Below, in pieces: positions 43,935 to 52,037 of a DNA stretch of 64,000 nucleotides. The stretch's first letter is position 1. Every line of letters begins with the position of its first letter. The translations under genes and the position numbers were made by a program. The DNA is taken from the NCBI RefSeq assembly GCF_004354045.1, contig NZ_SMRT01000022.1:1-64000 (forward strand), in the 5' to 3' direction. A model generated the notes under the pieces. That model did no database searches and was not told the DNA's origin. It saw only the letters and a list, made by a program, of their open reading frames with translations. The DNA comes from Paenibacillus piri. Its GTDB lineage: Bacteria; Bacillota; Bacilli; Paenibacillales; NBRC-103111.

Positions 43935-44352
43935 TTATATACGTCGCTGGAACACCCTCATTTAATAAAGCTTGTCGATCACTTTGCTTTCGGTAATGGA
44001 TATGCGGCACTATTCGAATGGTTTGATGGCGAATGTTTACACTCACACTGGTCTTTTCCGCCCCCAGCCAAATACAATCATTCGGATTCGGGATTCGCCA
44101 TATTATCGGTACAAGCTTCTGCCGGTAAACAAACGATTGGAATCTTTGGAAGCTATCTTTTCTTTTCATGAACATGTAAAATCAATAGGATATATTGCTG
44201 TAGATTTTTATGACGGCAGCATTTTGTATGATTTCAGAAACGATGTAACTAAAATATGCGATATTGATTTTTACCGGAATGGGCTTTCTTTTAATGAAAT
44301 GGGGGAGCAATTCTGGGGTTCAGTACGTATAAATGGCGGCCTTGCAAAATAG
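43935..44352 (+). pseudogene. Ser/Thr protein-kinase-like gene remnant
   Basis: Two frames together recall a Firmicute family of kinase-like proteins. The first gives EHPHLIKLVDHFAFGNGYAA, then DGECLHSHWSFPPPAKY and HSDS. After a frame change near 44098 the second gives DSPYYRYKLLPVNKRLESLE, FSFHEHVKSIGYIAVDFYDG and NDVTKICDIDFY. These resemble the catalytic-loop and DFG-like parts. The N-terminal lobe is missing and the end diverges after MGEQFWGS. This is a dead gene, and such debris fits a mobile-element graveyard. The family identity rests on recall of motif order. Confidence 0.65.
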
Positions 44353-44411
44353 AAAATCCGCGAGGTGTGAAGGGAAGCAGGATTGAACGGGTCACGTGGA
44401 ACCGAGGAGGA

Positions 44412-45053
44412 ATGATTTTTTTGAGAACCGATATTTATAATTGGAAGCCTGTGTCCGTATCTGAAATTTGCGCGATTTTTTCAGAAATCCCCATTACGTG
44501 GTGTATTGCAGGCGGATGGGCTTTGGATCTGCATTTAGGCAAACAGTCGAGAGAACATGCAGACATCGACGTTATCGTACTACGCGAGGAACAATCGACC
44601 CTGCTCACATCTCTAATAAATGGGGGTTGGCAGTTATACAAGGCTGAGAACGGGAAGCTTGATTTATGGGAAGAAGGCGAGTTTCTCACTTCTATCAAGG
44701 ACGTATGGGTCAGTAGAGACAGCGGGGCGCCCTGGGCTTTTCAAATCATGCTGATTGATACAAACCAGGAATCCTGGGTTTATCACAGGGAAAAGCGTAT
44801 CCGCAGATCATTGAAAGAGATAATGATAAGAACGGAAAAAGGGATTCCTTATTTAAAACCGGAAATACAGCTTCTTTATAAAGGCGGAAGCTCCGCAATC
44901 AGGGAAAAAGATCATCATGATTTTTTAACCGTTTTTCCTTCGTTAACGCCACAAGCTAAGGAATGGCTTAAAACCGCTTTGGTGAAGCAATTTCGGGATG
45001 GTCATACATGGGTTGATTATATGGAACTGAATGGGAAAGGAATGCATACGTAA
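44412..45053 (+). CDS. Nucleotidyltransferase of the aminoglycoside-2''-adenylyltransferase type
   Basis: A protein of about 213 residues with the nucleotidyltransferase signature GGWALDLHLG, then HADIDVIVLRE, which carries the two metal-binding aspartates. Family members add AMP to aminoglycosides or lincosamides, but many chromosomal ones have no proven resistance role. AGGAGG lies very close to the ATG at 44412; a TTG nine bases later has better spacing. Base composition is AT-rich compared with the core genes, which suggests transfer. Confidence 0.8.
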   Translation: MIFLRTDIYNWKPVSVSEICAIFSEIPITWCIAGGWALDLHLGKQSREHADIDVIVLREEQSTLLTSLINGGWQLYKAENGKLDLWEEGEFLTSIKDVWVSRDSGAPWAFQIMLIDTNQESWVYHREKRIRRSLKEIMIRTEKGIPYLKPEIQLLYKGGSSAIREKDHHDFLTVFPSLTPQAKEWLKTALVKQFRDGHTWVDYMELNGKGMHT

Positions 45054-45188
45054 CATTTGCATTTTTGTTTTAGGATGCTTGATACATTAAAAGCCGCCCG
45101 AGCTGCGGCGGCATGCGGATGCGGATTGAACGTTTAAGCATGTTGAATTAATGCTGATAAAGTACCGTATCTGCTATTCGATTAAAAT

Positions 45189-45953
45189 TTACAGGCGTGA
45201 TCCGCCGCTGGCATCGATCAATTGGCCTGTAATCCAGCGGCTCTCTGCGGAGGCGAGAAAAGCGGCGATATCAGCGACGTCTTCAGGCTGCCCCCATCTG
45301 CCGAAAGTGGAAAGTCCGGCAGCGAATTTCTGGCCATCCGGGTTTTGCAGCGTCTCGGCATTCATATCGGTATCGATAAATCCAGGCAAAATTGCATTTA
45401 CCGTAATGCTCCGGTTCCCAAGATGCTGGGCCAATACATAGGTTAGCGTATTGACTGCGCCCTTCGAAACGCTGTACCCGAGCAGATTCGGGAATGCAAT
45501 TCGTGTAACGGCCGATGAAATATTGATAATTCTTCCTCCATCGTTCAAACGGGTTAAAGCTTGCTGAATGACAAAGATCGGAGATTTGACGTGGATGCCC
45601 AGAACTTCGTCCAATGATTGTTCGGTCGTTTCCTCAATCGTCGCTGCTTGCCCGATGCCCGCGTTGTTAACGAGAATATGAAATCGGCTATTTCCGGTTA
45701 ATTGTTCAAGCGATGCATCGAGGTTGGCGAACAAAGCGCTCACTCCATCCGCAGAAGTTAAGTCGGCCCCGATTTTGAATGCCGTCCCGCCGTCGAGCTG
45801 TATCTTGCGAACGACTTCCTCCGCGGCTTCACGGTTGTTTTTGTAATGAACCGCAACGACAGCACCGTCTTGTGCCAGCCGCAGCGCAATGCCGCGGCCG
45901 ATTCCCCGGCTTGCACCCGTAACCAATGCAACTTTTCCAGCTAATGTACCCAT
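45189..45953 (-). CDS. Short-chain dehydrogenase/reductase
   Basis: A 254-residue NAD(P)-dependent oxidoreductase of the FabG-like classical SDR group. It has the cofactor motif TGASRGIGRGIA, the LVNNAGIGQA motif, catalytic Ser in INISSAVTRI, Tyr-x3-Lys in YSVSKGAV and PGFID near the end. The start at 45953 has AGAGGAG upstream. It is transcribed away from the TetR gene region. A TetR-type palindrome lies about 160 bases upstream, so control by that regulator is likely. Confidence 0.88.
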   Translation of the reverse strand: MGTLAGKVALVTGASRGIGRGIALRLAQDGAVVAVHYKNNREAAEEVVRKIQLDGGTAFKIGADLTSADGVSALFANLDASLEQLTGNSRFHILVNNAGIGQAATIEETTEQSLDEVLGIHVKSPIFVIQQALTRLNDGGRIINISSAVTRIAFPNLLGYSVSKGAVNTLTYVLAQHLGNRSITVNAILPGFIDTDMNAETLQNPDGQKFAAGLSTFGRWGQPEDVADIAAFLASAESRWITGQLIDASGGSRL

Positions 45954-46109
45954 ATATTCATCTCCTCTGTTTTTTTTCACTTTCAGTTATAGCACAGAGC
46001 GACATTTGAAATGTTGCGTTCTCATTCGGCGCGCATTTTATCTTCGGGTATCCGGTGACACACAAAATTAGTTTGCGCGGACAATCATTTTAGAGTAGCA
46101 TAAAAAGAG

Positions 46110-46124
46110 ACCGGACGGTCCGGT
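46110..46124. promoter_or_regulatory. TetR-type palindromic operator
   Basis: ACCGGACGGTCCGGT is a perfect 15-bp palindrome (7-bp arms, one central base). It lies between the SDR gene and the gene remnant at 46160, near the TetR gene. Its form is typical of TetR-family operators. Confidence 0.7.
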
Positions 46125-46159
46125 TTTTTAAAATGAAAATGAAAGGAGTGTTTCAGTTT

Positions 46160-46440
46160 ATGTTAGCCCAAATTGTGCTGTACGATGGATTTGATTTATT
46201 GGATGCCTCACAAGGAACAGCCGTTCAGGGTGATGAAGCAGTCGAGTTTGTCGATCCAGTCGTTCAAGACGCCCGGTTGTCTTGGTCTCAGCGCGTCGAA
46301 GCCGATGCGGCTGAATTTGAAGTTCGAGGTAGCCGTTCGCGGCAACGAGATGAGCGGCAGCGCAAAAGCCGGAATGCTCCCGGCTTCAAAAGTTTCAAGC
46401 GTGCGCGCTGTGAGTCCAGGTCGAAAGTCAGGTGCTTTTT
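46160..46440. pseudogene. Chimeric remnant: DJ-1/PfpI start joined to an unknown gene end
   Basis: On the plus strand an AAGGAG site and ATG at 46160 open MLAQIVLYDGFDLLDA, a typical DJ-1/PfpI-family beginning. The similarity stops at about 46206. From there the minus strand has an open stretch of about 76 codons that ends with a stop at 46208-46210 (...GFDALRPRQPGVLNDW... to ...NGCSL). It looks like the end of an unrelated, unrecognised gene. The two truncated genes are fused tail to tail, so a deletion or insertion joined them. The original regulated gene was probably the DJ-1-like one, beside the TetR operator. Confidence 0.55.
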
Positions 46441-47021
46441 AATATCTCAAGCCATTGCTCGATTTGACGAGTCGTGTAGCGGACATGCTTGTTATCCCGG
46501 GTCAATCTGCTCGTCATAATGCCTCCTTCTATCGATGAAAAAATGAAGGAGGCTGTCGCTTCGGTGTCCATATCTGACCGGAATTCTCGAGCAGCAACCC
46601 CTTGCTGAAGAACACCTTGAATAAGCGCAAGCATCTGTCCGTGAGCCGCCAAAGCATAATCGCGAAGCACAGGGAAGGAGTGATCGCTCTCGACAGCCGT
46701 ATTGAGGAAAGGACAGCCTCCCTTCATCGGAGGGTTGTGCACGGTATCGCTATACACATCGCACATGGCTACGATTTTTTCGGTTGCCGTCTGACAGTTC
46801 TCCATCGCTGCGGAAAAATGACGCCAAAGCACTTCCCCCGCATATTTGAACGCTTCTATGGCAATGTCGTCCTTGCTGGGGAAGCTTCGGTACAGCCCGC
46901 CTTTGGTCAGTCCCGTGGCATCCATAATATCCTGCATCGTCGTTGCGGCATATCCCTTTTGGTTGAACAGCTCCGCCGACTTCATAATGATATGAATTCT
47001 GGTTTGTTCTCCTTTGCGCAT
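46428..47021 (-). CDS. TetR-family transcriptional regulator
   Basis: A 197-residue repressor. The helix-turn-helix is in GYAATTMQDIMDATGLTKGGLYRSFPSKDDI (about 25-57). A C-terminal TetR_C domain with GGCPFLNTAVE follows, as in YxaF/LmrA-like proteins. The start at 47021 has AAAGGA upstream. It is divergent from the membrane protein gene and reads toward the remnant, the operator palindrome and the SDR gene. It probably represses the SDR and the lost DJ-1-like gene. Confidence 0.88.
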   Translation of the reverse strand: MRKGEQTRIHIIMKSAELFNQKGYAATTMQDIMDATGLTKGGLYRSFPSKDDIAIEAFKYAGEVLWRHFSAAMENCQTATEKIVAMCDVYSDTVHNPPMKGGCPFLNTAVESDHSFPVLRDYALAAHGQMLALIQGVLQQGVAAREFRSDMDTEATASFIFSSIEGGIMTSRLTRDNKHVRYTTRQIEQWLEILKST

Positions 47022-47118
47022 GGCGACAATCCTTTCGTAGATCATCCGTTGTCTGGGATGTATGACTTATCTGCTATAAATCATAGCACAAAATAACCGT
47101 TGGAGTGAGGTAAGATGA

Positions 47119-47775
47119 ATGTCGAGAACGAAGCTGCCATATTTTTTCATGCTCGTAGTGATGACCGTGTTTATCGTCTATGTCATGTATACGAATTACA
47201 TACGCGATCCGCAAGCAGTTGACTTTTTGAGTCACAAGCTAAATCTCAAGCGCCCCATCCAGCTTCCCGTTTGGTTAAGCGTAATGAAGGTTCATCTGGC
47301 ATTCGCCTCCTTGGCGATGGTTTCGGGGGCGGCTAATTTTTCAAGCACGGTATACAGAAACCACCGGACGTTTCACAAATTTAACGGCTATGCGTATTTG
47401 ATATCGGTCGTCATTGTCATAGTGTCTTCCGGTTATATGGCCCCGTATGCGACAGGAGGGAAGCCTGTAAGTATAGCATTCAACCTGTTAAATATCGTTT
47501 GGCTGTGCTTGACGGCTGCAGCAATCGTGAAAATTAAAAAGAAGCAGATCCATCATCACCGCAAATGGATGGTTCGCAGCTATGCGTTCTGCTTCACCAA
47601 TATGTTTATCCATATGCTCACGGCTGCTTTCCATGAGGGAATGGGGTTGTCGTATTCAACAAGCTATATGGCCGGCGTATATGGTTCTATTGTGCTTCTC
47701 TTTATGTTGGCAGAGGTCGTCAATCGAACGATATATAGAAATCCGCCGGTGCTCAATCGAATTGAAAAAGAGTAA
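47119..47775 (+). CDS. DUF2306-type membrane protein
   Basis: A 218-residue integral membrane protein with about six hydrophobic segments (about 8-25, 55-75, 88-108, 118-138, 150-172, 180-200). Conserved polar groups are HRTFHKFNGYAY and IHHHRKWMVRSYA, seen in the DUF2306 family. The function is unknown; the histidines inside or between helices hint at haem or metal binding but this is unproven. It is divergent from the TetR gene, which may also control it. Confidence 0.75.
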   Translation: MSRTKLPYFFMLVVMTVFIVYVMYTNYIRDPQAVDFLSHKLNLKRPIQLPVWLSVMKVHLAFASLAMVSGAANFSSTVYRNHRTFHKFNGYAYLISVVIVIVSSGYMAPYATGGKPVSIAFNLLNIVWLCLTAAAIVKIKKKQIHHHRKWMVRSYAFCFTNMFIHMLTAAFHEGMGLSYSTSYMAGVYGSIVLLFMLAEVVNRTIYRNPPVLNRIEKE

Positions 47776-47930
47776 GCGGTTGGCGGAACTATCGTGATTT
47801 TCATGCTGCTTCCGGTTCAAAGTAATTTTATGTACAGTCAGGCGTCTATGGTAAAGCAGCCCTTGGAGGAAGCAAGCAAATGGCGTCCCAAGGACTGCAT
47901 GCAGGGGAAAATTAAACAAGGTGAGTCCGT

Positions 47931-48560
47931 TTATTCCTCGGGCTGTCCGGATGCTTTGCGCAATTGGTTGGCCAACCGGTGAAAATCATCTCTTGCCTCC
48001 TGGGAGGCGGATGCTTCATACGAGGCTTTCAAAAAGCCGATCATTTTATTGGCATCTTCCGCGTTGATCATGAAGGGGGCTAGCTCCTCGGCTGGCTCCT
48101 CGTGTACCTCGGCTGCGGTTATGTCGTACTGTTCCAAATTCCAATCTTCCATGATACGAATCAATTTGGAAGCATATCCAGGGTCCGTCGCATATCCAGC
48201 CTGCTGCAGCGAATAGGCTGCACCTTGGGCGTCTTTTTCCTTGCACCGGTCGAAAAAACCGGCTTTCGTGTAACGGCTGTTTTCGATTAAAAACTGCGAA
48301 TGGTCCATGACGCTGCCAGTCCAATCATCGTACACGCGAAATCCATTCACGACGCGAATCCAGCGACCGTTGATGAATTCCTGCGTCGTCTGCAGCTGTC
48401 CGGAGCCTTTGATGCCGAACAGGTTGTTGCCGGGAGCGTAGGCTCCCCAGCCGCTTTCAAGCGCGCCTTGCGCTATCGTGATGCTGGCGAGAATCCCGGT
48501 GCGATGCATTTCGGCAACCGCAAGCGGGGCTATCGCTTCGATAAAAGATTTTGGGAGCAA
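47931..48560 (-). CDS. Tailocin endolysin, glucosaminidase domain
   Basis: A 209-residue lysin with one glucosaminidase domain (about 1-145). It has ITIAQGALESGWGAYAPGNNLFGIKG, with the catalytic Glu in LESGWG, and YDDWTGSVMDHSQFL. It cuts the glycan chain of peptidoglycan. No signal peptide is present, so it needs the holin to reach the wall. The tail (150-209) is helical and polar, without a known wall-binding repeat. The TTG start has AAAGGGG ten bases upstream. It is the last gene of the tail operon, next to the holin. Confidence 0.9.
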   Translation of the reverse strand: MLPKSFIEAIAPLAVAEMHRTGILASITIAQGALESGWGAYAPGNNLFGIKGSGQLQTTQEFINGRWIRVVNGFRVYDDWTGSVMDHSQFLIENSRYTKAGFFDRCKEKDAQGAAYSLQQAGYATDPGYASKLIRIMEDWNLEQYDITAAEVHEEPAEELAPFMINAEDANKMIGFLKASYEASASQEARDDFHRLANQLRKASGQPEE

Positions 48561-48562
48561 GG

Positions 48563-48871
48563 TTACAGATCCCCTTTCTTTTTAGGTGTAGGAGGGTGGA
48601 TCGACTTGGCTTGAAGATGCCCTGCTGCCGCAGCTACTAAAAAAGCATTCGCAAAAGTAATCCCGTATAAGCGCCAATCCGAACCGTCAGCGCCGGCGGC
48701 CAATTGTGAGGCCAGCAGCACAACGTATGCGACCATGCATGCAAAGATGTCGGTTGGCAGCCGCAACCATCGCTCTACCGTTATTTTCGTATATTGGACG
48801 ATGAAAAACGTCAACAAAGAAGCTCCCCCCATTGCGGAGAGAGCCTCCCATGTAAAAAATTGTCCATCCAT
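48563..48871 (-). CDS. Phage-type holin
   Basis: A 102-residue protein with three hydrophobic segments (about 12-28, 42-60, 72-88) and a charged end SIHPPTPKKKGDL. This topology is that of class I holins. It sits two bases before the endolysin gene and after xhlA, the same order as the xhlA-xhlB-xlyA lysis cassette of PBSX. It should form membrane holes that free the endolysin and release particles. Confidence 0.82.
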   Translation of the reverse strand: MDGQFFTWEALSAMGGASLLTFFIVQYTKITVERWLRLPTDIFACMVAYVVLLASQLAAGADGSDWRLYGITFANAFLVAAAAGHLQAKSIHPPTPKKKGDL

Positions 48872-48877
48872 CCAGTG

Positions 48878-49105
48878 TCACAACCCTTTCCATAACAATC
48901 CGATGGCCCCGACGATTAAAGCCGCAATGGTGGTGCGCCAGAGCCATGTTTGATTTTCTTCAAGCTGGTCTAACCGTTTATGTGCAGCTTTCGTAGATTG
49001 CAACGCCTCATAAGCCGTGTCTCTGGCTGAAACCATGGCGTCCAGTTTGGTTTCTACTCTGGTCAAACGCTGCAGGATTTCACCTGTATCGTCATCACGT
49101 GGCAT
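48878..49105 (-). CDS. xhlA: XhlA-family lysis protein
   Basis: A 75-residue protein with an N-terminal amphipathic coiled coil (EILQRLTRVETKLDAMVSAR and HKRLDQLEENQ) and one C-terminal membrane helix (TIAALIVGAIGLLWKGL). This is the classic XhlA layout from PBSX. In Bacillus XhlA works with the holin and lysin in host lysis. It lies seven bases before the holin gene. Confidence 0.88.
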   Translation of the reverse strand: MPRDDDTGEILQRLTRVETKLDAMVSARDTAYEALQSTKAAHKRLDQLEENQTWLWRTTIAALIVGAIGLLWKGL

Positions 49106-49188
49106 ATGGTTTTCCCCCTCTGATAGTTAGAATAAAGTACATACACAATCACCACCTTTAAATATCCATAATAGTCAAAACAGCGTCC

Positions 49189-49374
49189 TTAGTAGCTTGT
49201 ATACCTGTTTATTGGATCTATTTCCTTTTTAGGAAGGATAGACGGCATATGAGCTATAGCGGTTCCTTTGGAAAATGCTTCCACAAACCTAGCCGACTAT
49301 ACTACCAGCTGTTATGGTAACTTGAATGTGATGTTACAACCATCGCCATTTGACGCAATTTTTATAACTTCAAT
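49189..49374 (-). pseudogene. Small degenerate frame downstream of the tail genes
   Basis: After GGGAGG, a frame beginning with ATT (not ATG) encodes EVIKIASNGDGCNITFKLP. It then runs through TAA and, a few codons later, TAG. It continues in the same frame as SARFVEAFSKGTAIAHMPSI to a stop at 49189-49191. The protein-like text across two stops and the good ribosome site suggest a small tail-operon gene that has decayed. I do not know its family. Confidence 0.4.
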
Positions 49375-49385
49375 TAAATTCCTCC

Positions 49386-49817
49386 CTAATAGGTTTGTCT
49401 CCAGATGCCGTCAACATTAACCCAAGCATTAATGGCCTGCCTCCAAGTGCCGTCCATCTTTACCCATTTTCCGGGAGTCATCTTCCAAGCACCATCAACG
49501 TTAACCCATTCATGATATTGATACAGGATTAGTTCCGCAGCTCCTAGCCCGCTGTTTCTTTCAACCCAGCAATCAAATGTACCGTCTGCAGTCGCAATGA
49601 AATCCTTCGAAGGGTTATCTGAGCCTGTTCCGTTTCCAATATTCGCGCGGTATACCTCCATACCATTATAGTTAGCGCGGCAAACCCCACCATTTTGGAA
49701 ACTCCCGCCACTAAAAAAACGATACTTTCCCCTCATTGCCCCAGTATATTGTTTGTAGTCGGTTAGAGCAGAGGCACCGCCACTAACACTTGCATATAAA
49801 ATCTGTCTTTGTGCCAT
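49386..49817 (-). CDS. Small tail-associated protein with WVNVDG repeats
   Basis: A 143-residue protein. The first 100 residues look like a compact beta-rich domain (MAQRQILYASVSGGASALTD, GGSFQNGGVCRANYNG). The end carries four short repeats of the form W-V-x-x-D-G-x-W (EWVNVDGAWK, KWVKMDGTWRQ, AWVNVDGIWRQ and one degenerate). It follows the fibre gene by 12 bases and has AAGGGGG upstream. It could be a fibre tip, a fibre chaperone or a carbohydrate-binding protein; none can be shown. Confidence 0.7.
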   Translation of the reverse strand: MAQRQILYASVSGGASALTDYKQYTGAMRGKYRFFSGGSFQNGGVCRANYNGMEVYRANIGNGTGSDNPSKDFIATADGTFDCWVERNSGLGAAELILYQYHEWVNVDGAWKMTPGKWVKMDGTWRQAINAWVNVDGIWRQTY

Positions 49818-49829
49818 AGCGAATCCCCC

Positions 49830-51377
49830 TTATATATATTGGACCCATATGTCACCGTTTTGCCCACCGCTAGGGCCTGCTGTTGAAATGATTGTATTTC
49901 TAACTACACGCGAACCGTAAGAGGAGCTTGCAGGTGCGGTATTATCTACTCCGCCATGCCAAACTCTATACGCACTGTAATATAAATGACCGTCATTAGC
50001 CAGACTGAAGCCTTTTCCTGTTATAACATTGTACATAATGACATCGTTATTATCGCTCATACCAATATATCCAAGTCTCGCTCCAGCAGCGTTATAAAAA
50101 TCAATTAGTTTATAATCGTTTCCCTTCATAACAATCCATTTGTTGTTATCCATGGTTATAGTTCCTGTAAACGTGTCTCCTGCTTTGTTTGCTGGAGTAT
50201 ACCCGCCTGCCCATTCTTCTCCCCAAGGGTGCCATGCTGTAGTTTCCCCGCGTCTTGTGTACGTTTTGCCAGTAGATAGCCCGTAAGCTCTTTGAAAAGT
50301 CAATCCAGCACTGTCATCCGTCCATGGCCTGTTGGTTTCCAATAATACCCAGTACTCGGCAGCTAATCCGATCACGCTGCCAGATTTAAATTCGCTGTAT
50401 CTTCCAATCGTATATTGATTAGGCGCTGCATTGATGTTGCGTGTATCGACAATCTGGAAAATATCAGCGCCTAATTTCCCACTGCCATCCCTATAAGGTA
50501 TTTGATTAGCGCCAAGTCCTAATGTTTTTCCAGCCAGTAAATCAGCATCAAGCCCGCTACCTACACCATCGTTGCCTTCATGCCATACTTTTAAGTTGTT
50601 ATTCCCGACAAATAGATTTCCAGTTGTTAGGTCGAACCTCATGCGGGATGTAACCACGTTATCACTTTTACGTGTTCCCTCCAGCCAAAATCCATTACCA
50701 TCATTGATAATTTTAAATTTATGCGTTTGGTTGGTATTGTCCATTTCAAAAATGGGGTAGTTATTCCGCATAGTCAAGTTCCCCGTCATTGCCTCGCTGC
50801 CATCTTTCGGTAGCGCGCCATTGACACGCCCGCTTATCGCATCCACATCTTGCTTACGCGCGATATGACTTGCTGCGGTTGGCGCGCCAACGCTCGCTTG
50901 ACTGTTCGCATCTCGCTGTATGAGCGTATTAGCCGTCGCAGCAGCAGTAGAACCATGGACGCCTGCAGTTGCATTCATATGCGTATTCGCCGCTTCCAAT
51001 GTTGTTGCGGGGGGCGTAGACCAATTACTTTTACCGGTCACCGATTTGACCATATGAGCCAACCAGGAAAACAAGCTTGTCGGCGACCCTGAATTTCCGG
51101 CAGGCACCTTGGTATCGTCGACAGTACGGTTCCCGATCGCTGCATCCGTGGCCGCTCCCTCGGCAAGGCCGCTGCTGTCAATCTTTTCCGCATCGCCGTC
51201 TTCTCCGCTGTGTCGATGGCTTTGCAGTTCCTTCAGTGCTTCGTATGTGCGATTTTGTGACCAGTTGAGCCAATCCGCCGGAGGCTTTTCTCCCGGCTTC
51301 CAGCCCTCGGTTTTCTTCGATGCCGAAGGCTCGACGCCAGGTGAGCGCCATTCGGGAAGTTCCTTTTTAAATGCCAT
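49830..51377 (-). CDS. Tail fibre with pyocin-knob-like region
   Basis: A 515-residue fibre. The N-terminal baseplate-attachment part starts MAFKKELPEWRSPGVEPS and WLNWSQNRTYEALKELQSH. A repetitive middle follows (AAATANTLIQRDANSQASV). A pyocin-knob-like region lies at about 330-385 (YWVLLETNRPWTDDS, YTRRGETTAWHPWG). A C-terminal beta-rich tip ends GGQNGDIWVQYI. The ATG at 51377 has AAAGGAG. This protein probably decides which bacteria are bound. No separate fibre-assembly chaperone was recognised besides the following small gene. Confidence 0.85.
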   Translation of the reverse strand: MAFKKELPEWRSPGVEPSASKKTEGWKPGEKPPADWLNWSQNRTYEALKELQSHRHSGEDGDAEKIDSSGLAEGAATDAAIGNRTVDDTKVPAGNSGSPTSLFSWLAHMVKSVTGKSNWSTPPATTLEAANTHMNATAGVHGSTAAATANTLIQRDANSQASVGAPTAASHIARKQDVDAISGRVNGALPKDGSEAMTGNLTMRNNYPIFEMDNTNQTHKFKIINDGNGFWLEGTRKSDNVVTSRMRFDLTTGNLFVGNNNLKVWHEGNDGVGSGLDADLLAGKTLGLGANQIPYRDGSGKLGADIFQIVDTRNINAAPNQYTIGRYSEFKSGSVIGLAAEYWVLLETNRPWTDDSAGLTFQRAYGLSTGKTYTRRGETTAWHPWGEEWAGGYTPANKAGDTFTGTITMDNNKWIVMKGNDYKLIDFYNAAGARLGYIGMSDNNDVIMYNVITGKGFSLANDGHLYYSAYRVWHGGVDNTAPASSSYGSRVVRNTIISTAGPSGGQNGDIWVQYI

Positions 51378-51395
51378 ATGGTTCAAGCTCCTTTC

Positions 51396-52037
51396 TTAAA
51401 TAGGCAAATCGATGTTTTTGGCAGGTGTAAATACAGTACCTAACAGCCCGCCGCTCGTTTGATCCACATCGGCAAATCCGATCTCCGCGTCCATTTCCGG
51501 CACCTCGCCACTGGCGAAGGCGAAGGTACCCTGCAGTTCAACCGCATCGACAAGTACGCCTGCGGGCACGGTCTTTTGCAAAATCCGGGCAAATTGGCGG
51601 ATATCGATTTCGGAAGCGCTAAGCCGGCTAAGCGGAAGGCGTATCAAAGAGATCGCTGCCGGCTCCGGGGCTATCGGATGGGTAAACTTTTCTTTAATCT
51701 CAATCTCCGAATAATCGGCACTAACGGCGATCGCCAAAACCTGAATAACCGTGTTGATATCGCCGGTCGAAAAATTGCGGGCAATCTTGGATTTAATTAA
51801 AACCCGATAAACCTCGTCGGTAGCCGCTCCGCGCGGCTGCACCACATTTTGTCCGATGTTATCCAAAGTTGCGCCGCGCGCCAGATCGATATCCCGCCAA
51901 AGCAGCATCGTTTCCAGCGTTTGGTCGAGGTCGTTCAACTGGCCGCTTAAGATGGACAGCAGCTTTCCGATGTTGCTCTGCGGGCGTTTCGTATAATGAT
52001 CGGTCAATGTTTTTAACATGTCGCGGACATTAAGCAT
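51396..52037 (-). CDS. Baseplate/tail protein, DUF2612-like (gpI position)
   Basis: A 213-residue protein with the recurring phage block RGATLDNIGQNVVQPRGAATDEVYRVLIK. It lies directly after the baseplate J gene and before the fibre gene, where gpI or DUF2612-type proteins connect baseplate and fibre. The start overlaps the previous gene by eight bases and has GAGGTGA upstream. The role in fibre attachment is inferred from position. Confidence 0.8.
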   Translation of the reverse strand: MLNVRDMLKTLTDHYTKRPQSNIGKLLSILSGQLNDLDQTLETMLLWRDIDLARGATLDNIGQNVVQPRGAATDEVYRVLIKSKIARNFSTGDINTVIQVLAIAVSADYSEIEIKEKFTHPIAPEPAAISLIRLPLSRLSASEIDIRQFARILQKTVPAGVLVDAVELQGTFAFASGEVPEMDAEIGFADVDQTSGGLLGTVFTPAKNIDLPI

